Source of the DNA: an uncultured Desulfobulbaceae bacterium | GTDB taxonomy: Bacteria > Desulfobacterota > Desulfobulbia > Desulfobulbales > Desulfobulbaceae | Assembly: GCA_947260045.1 (NCBI GenBank) | Contig: CAMYOP010000223.1 | Location: 1 to 6,536 of the forward strand | Direction of reading: 5' to 3' | Length of the DNA: 6,536 nucleotides | Shown: piece by piece, positions 5,398-6,536 of the stretch | Layout: each line of letters begins with the position of its first letter | Position numbering within the stretch: the first letter of the stretch is position 1 | Translations under genes and position numbers: made by a program | Notes under the pieces: generated by a model | What the model saw: only the letters and a program-made list of their open reading frames with translations | Database searches by the model: none | Told to the model about the DNA's origin: nothing

Positions 5398-6536
5398 TCA
5401 GGACTCATTTGAGGCATCTTCAAGTGGTGCTGACTCACCATAGAGTTCAAGCATGTGTCCCAATTTATCACGCTTACATTTGAGGTAATTTTTATTTTCA
5501 ACCTCACACAGCATTTCAATGGGCAAACGATCAACAACCTCCAGACCATAACCTTCCAAACCAATTATTTTTTTAGGATTATTGGTCAAAAGCCTCATTT
5601 TACGTACTCCAAGATCACGCAACATCTGTGCACCGAGACCATAGTCACGTAAATCCGCTTTAAAACCGAGCTGCACATTTGCCTCTACAGTATCTAGGCC
5701 TTCCTCGTCCTGCAAATTATACGCTTTCAATTTGTTGACAAGGCCAATTCCTCGTCCTTCCTGACGCATATACAAGATAACACCCTTCCCCTCCTGCTCA
5801 ACCATCTCCATGGCTGCATGTAACTGTGAACCACAATCACATCGAGAAGAGGCAAATACATCGCCGGTCAGACATTCGGAATGAACCCGTACCATTACTG
5901 GTTCTTCAGGATTTATCTCACCCTTTACCAGGGCAATATGTTCAAAATTGTCTACATCATTTGAGTAAACGATTGTCCGAAAATCTCCGGCATGAATGGT
6001 GGGAAGACGAGCTTCCGCTGCACGATGAACCAGCATATCCTCACGAAGACGATAGGCGACCAAGTCAGCGATGGTAGCAATTTTGAGATCATGCTTTTTA
6101 GCAAATTGCTCAAGGTCTGGCATGCGAGCCATGGTACCGTCGTCTTTCATGATTTCACAAATAATACCAGCAGTTCTCATGCCAGCAAGCCTTGCAAGAT
6201 CAACAGAACCTTCAGTCTGCCCGGTACGGACCAGAACGCCACCCTTTCGAGCACGAAGTGGAAAAATATGGCCAGGGCTGATAATATCTGATGGTTTTGC
6301 CTCCGGGTCTACAGCTGCTTCAACTGTTCTTGAGCGATCCGCTGCAGATATACCAGTACTGACACCAGTGCGAGCCTCAATGCTGATAGTAAAACCTGTC
6401 CCATAAGGAGATTTATTATCTCTCACCATCATTGGCAGTTCCAGCTGATCAACGATATCCGGACTCATCGCCAGGCAGATCAAGCCACGCCCATAGGTAG
6501 CCATGAAATTAATTGCTTCAGGAGTTACCGCTTCAG
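5398..6536 (-). CDS. ribBA: Bifunctional 3,4-dihydroxy-2-butanone 4-phosphate synthase / GTP cyclohydrolase II RibBA, 5' end beyond the window
   Basis: The N-terminal domain makes 3,4-dihydroxy-2-butanone 4-phosphate from ribulose 5-phosphate. The C-terminal domain opens GTP to the first pyrimidine intermediate. Both are committed steps of riboflavin synthesis. The frame runs through the right edge (EAVTPEAINF precedes the first visible Met), so 378 residues are seen and roughly the first 20-30 are missing. RibB marks, numbered from the edge, are ISAADRSRT (62-70), PGHIFPLRA (87-95), TGQTEGSVDLARLAG (104-118) and CEIMKDDGTMARMP (126-139). RibA marks are the zinc cysteines 221, 232 and 234 (SECLTGDVFASSRCDCGSQL, 219-238), YMRQEGRGIGL (255-265), ADLRDYGLGAQ (293-303) and LLTNNPKKIIGLEGYG. 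In the RibB half, a Gln (106) replaces the His that ligates magnesium in E. coli RibB. The operon promoter, and any FMN riboswitch, lie outside the window. Confidence 0.96.
   Translation of the reverse strand, partial: EAVTPEAINFMATYGRGLICLAMSPDIVDQLELPMMVRDNKSPYGTGFTISIEARTGVSTGISAADRSRTVEAAVDPEAKPSDIISPGHIFPLRARKGGVLVRTGQTEGSVDLARLAGMRTAGIICEIMKDDGTMARMPDLEQFAKKHDLKIATIADLVAYRLREDMLVHRAAEARLPTIHAGDFRTIVYSNDVDNFEHIALVKGEINPEEPVMVRVHSECLTGDVFASSRCDCGSQLHAAMEMVEQEGKGVILYMRQEGRGIGLVNKLKAYNLQDEEGLDTVEANVQLGFKADLRDYGLGAQMLRDLGVRKMRLLTNNPKKIIGLEGYGLEVVDRLPIEMLCEVENKNYLKCKRDKLGHMLELYGESAPLEDASNES

Noticed and set aside
1..6536. Mobile elements, CRISPR arrays, tRNA or rRNA genes, toxin-antitoxin or defence systems
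   Set aside because: None was seen on either strand. All large frames are core metabolic or housekeeping genes, and no repeat array or transposase-like protein is present.

Overview
The window suggests a dissimilatory sulfate-reducing (or sulfur-disproportionating) bacterium of the Desulfobacterota. The best guess is a Desulfobulbales-type organism, judged from remembered AprA/AprB and housekeeping protein sequences rather than from any search. The direct evidence is a pair of genes for adenylylsulfate (APS) reductase, aprB and aprA, in the order usual for sulfate reducers, next to ordinary chromosomal genes. Nothing points to a plasmid, phage or insertion sequence.

Layout from right to left, which is the direction of transcription for all but one gene. 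(1) 6536-4385, minus strand: ribBA (5' end cut by the window edge), ribH and nusB, a common riboflavin/nusB operon arrangement. The ribH-nusB junction carries a 9-bp stem covering the ribH stop codon and lying just upstream of the nusB start. (2) 4234-4374, plus strand: a 46-codon gene for a single-pass membrane protein, convergent with nusB and divergent from ftsK. (3) 4071-1933, minus strand: a full ftsK/spoIIIE DNA translocase with a TTG start. (4) 1932-1431: a 502-base A+T-rich intergenic region with a probable ftsK terminator, an 11-bp direct repeat with a 22-bp period, a probable aprBA promoter and a leader of about 220 nt containing a hairpin. (5) 1430-1, minus strand: aprB, then aprA (3' half cut off by the left edge).

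How the genes relate. AprBA reduces APS to sulfite and AMP in the cytoplasm; AprA holds FAD and AprB holds two [4Fe-4S] clusters. RibBA and RibH supply the two branch precursors of riboflavin and so, indirectly, of FAD. NusB works in antitermination and rRNA transcription, and FtsK moves chromosomal DNA at the division septum. The adjacency of flavin synthesis and a flavoenzyme is most simply a coincidence of gene order.

I looked for an undescribed system and found no strong candidate. The points most worth a second look are the unannotated small membrane protein, the helically phased repeat upstream of aprBA, and the RNA hairpins at the ribH-nusB junction and in the aprBA leader. All promoter, terminator and hairpin calls were made by eye without folding or alignment software.
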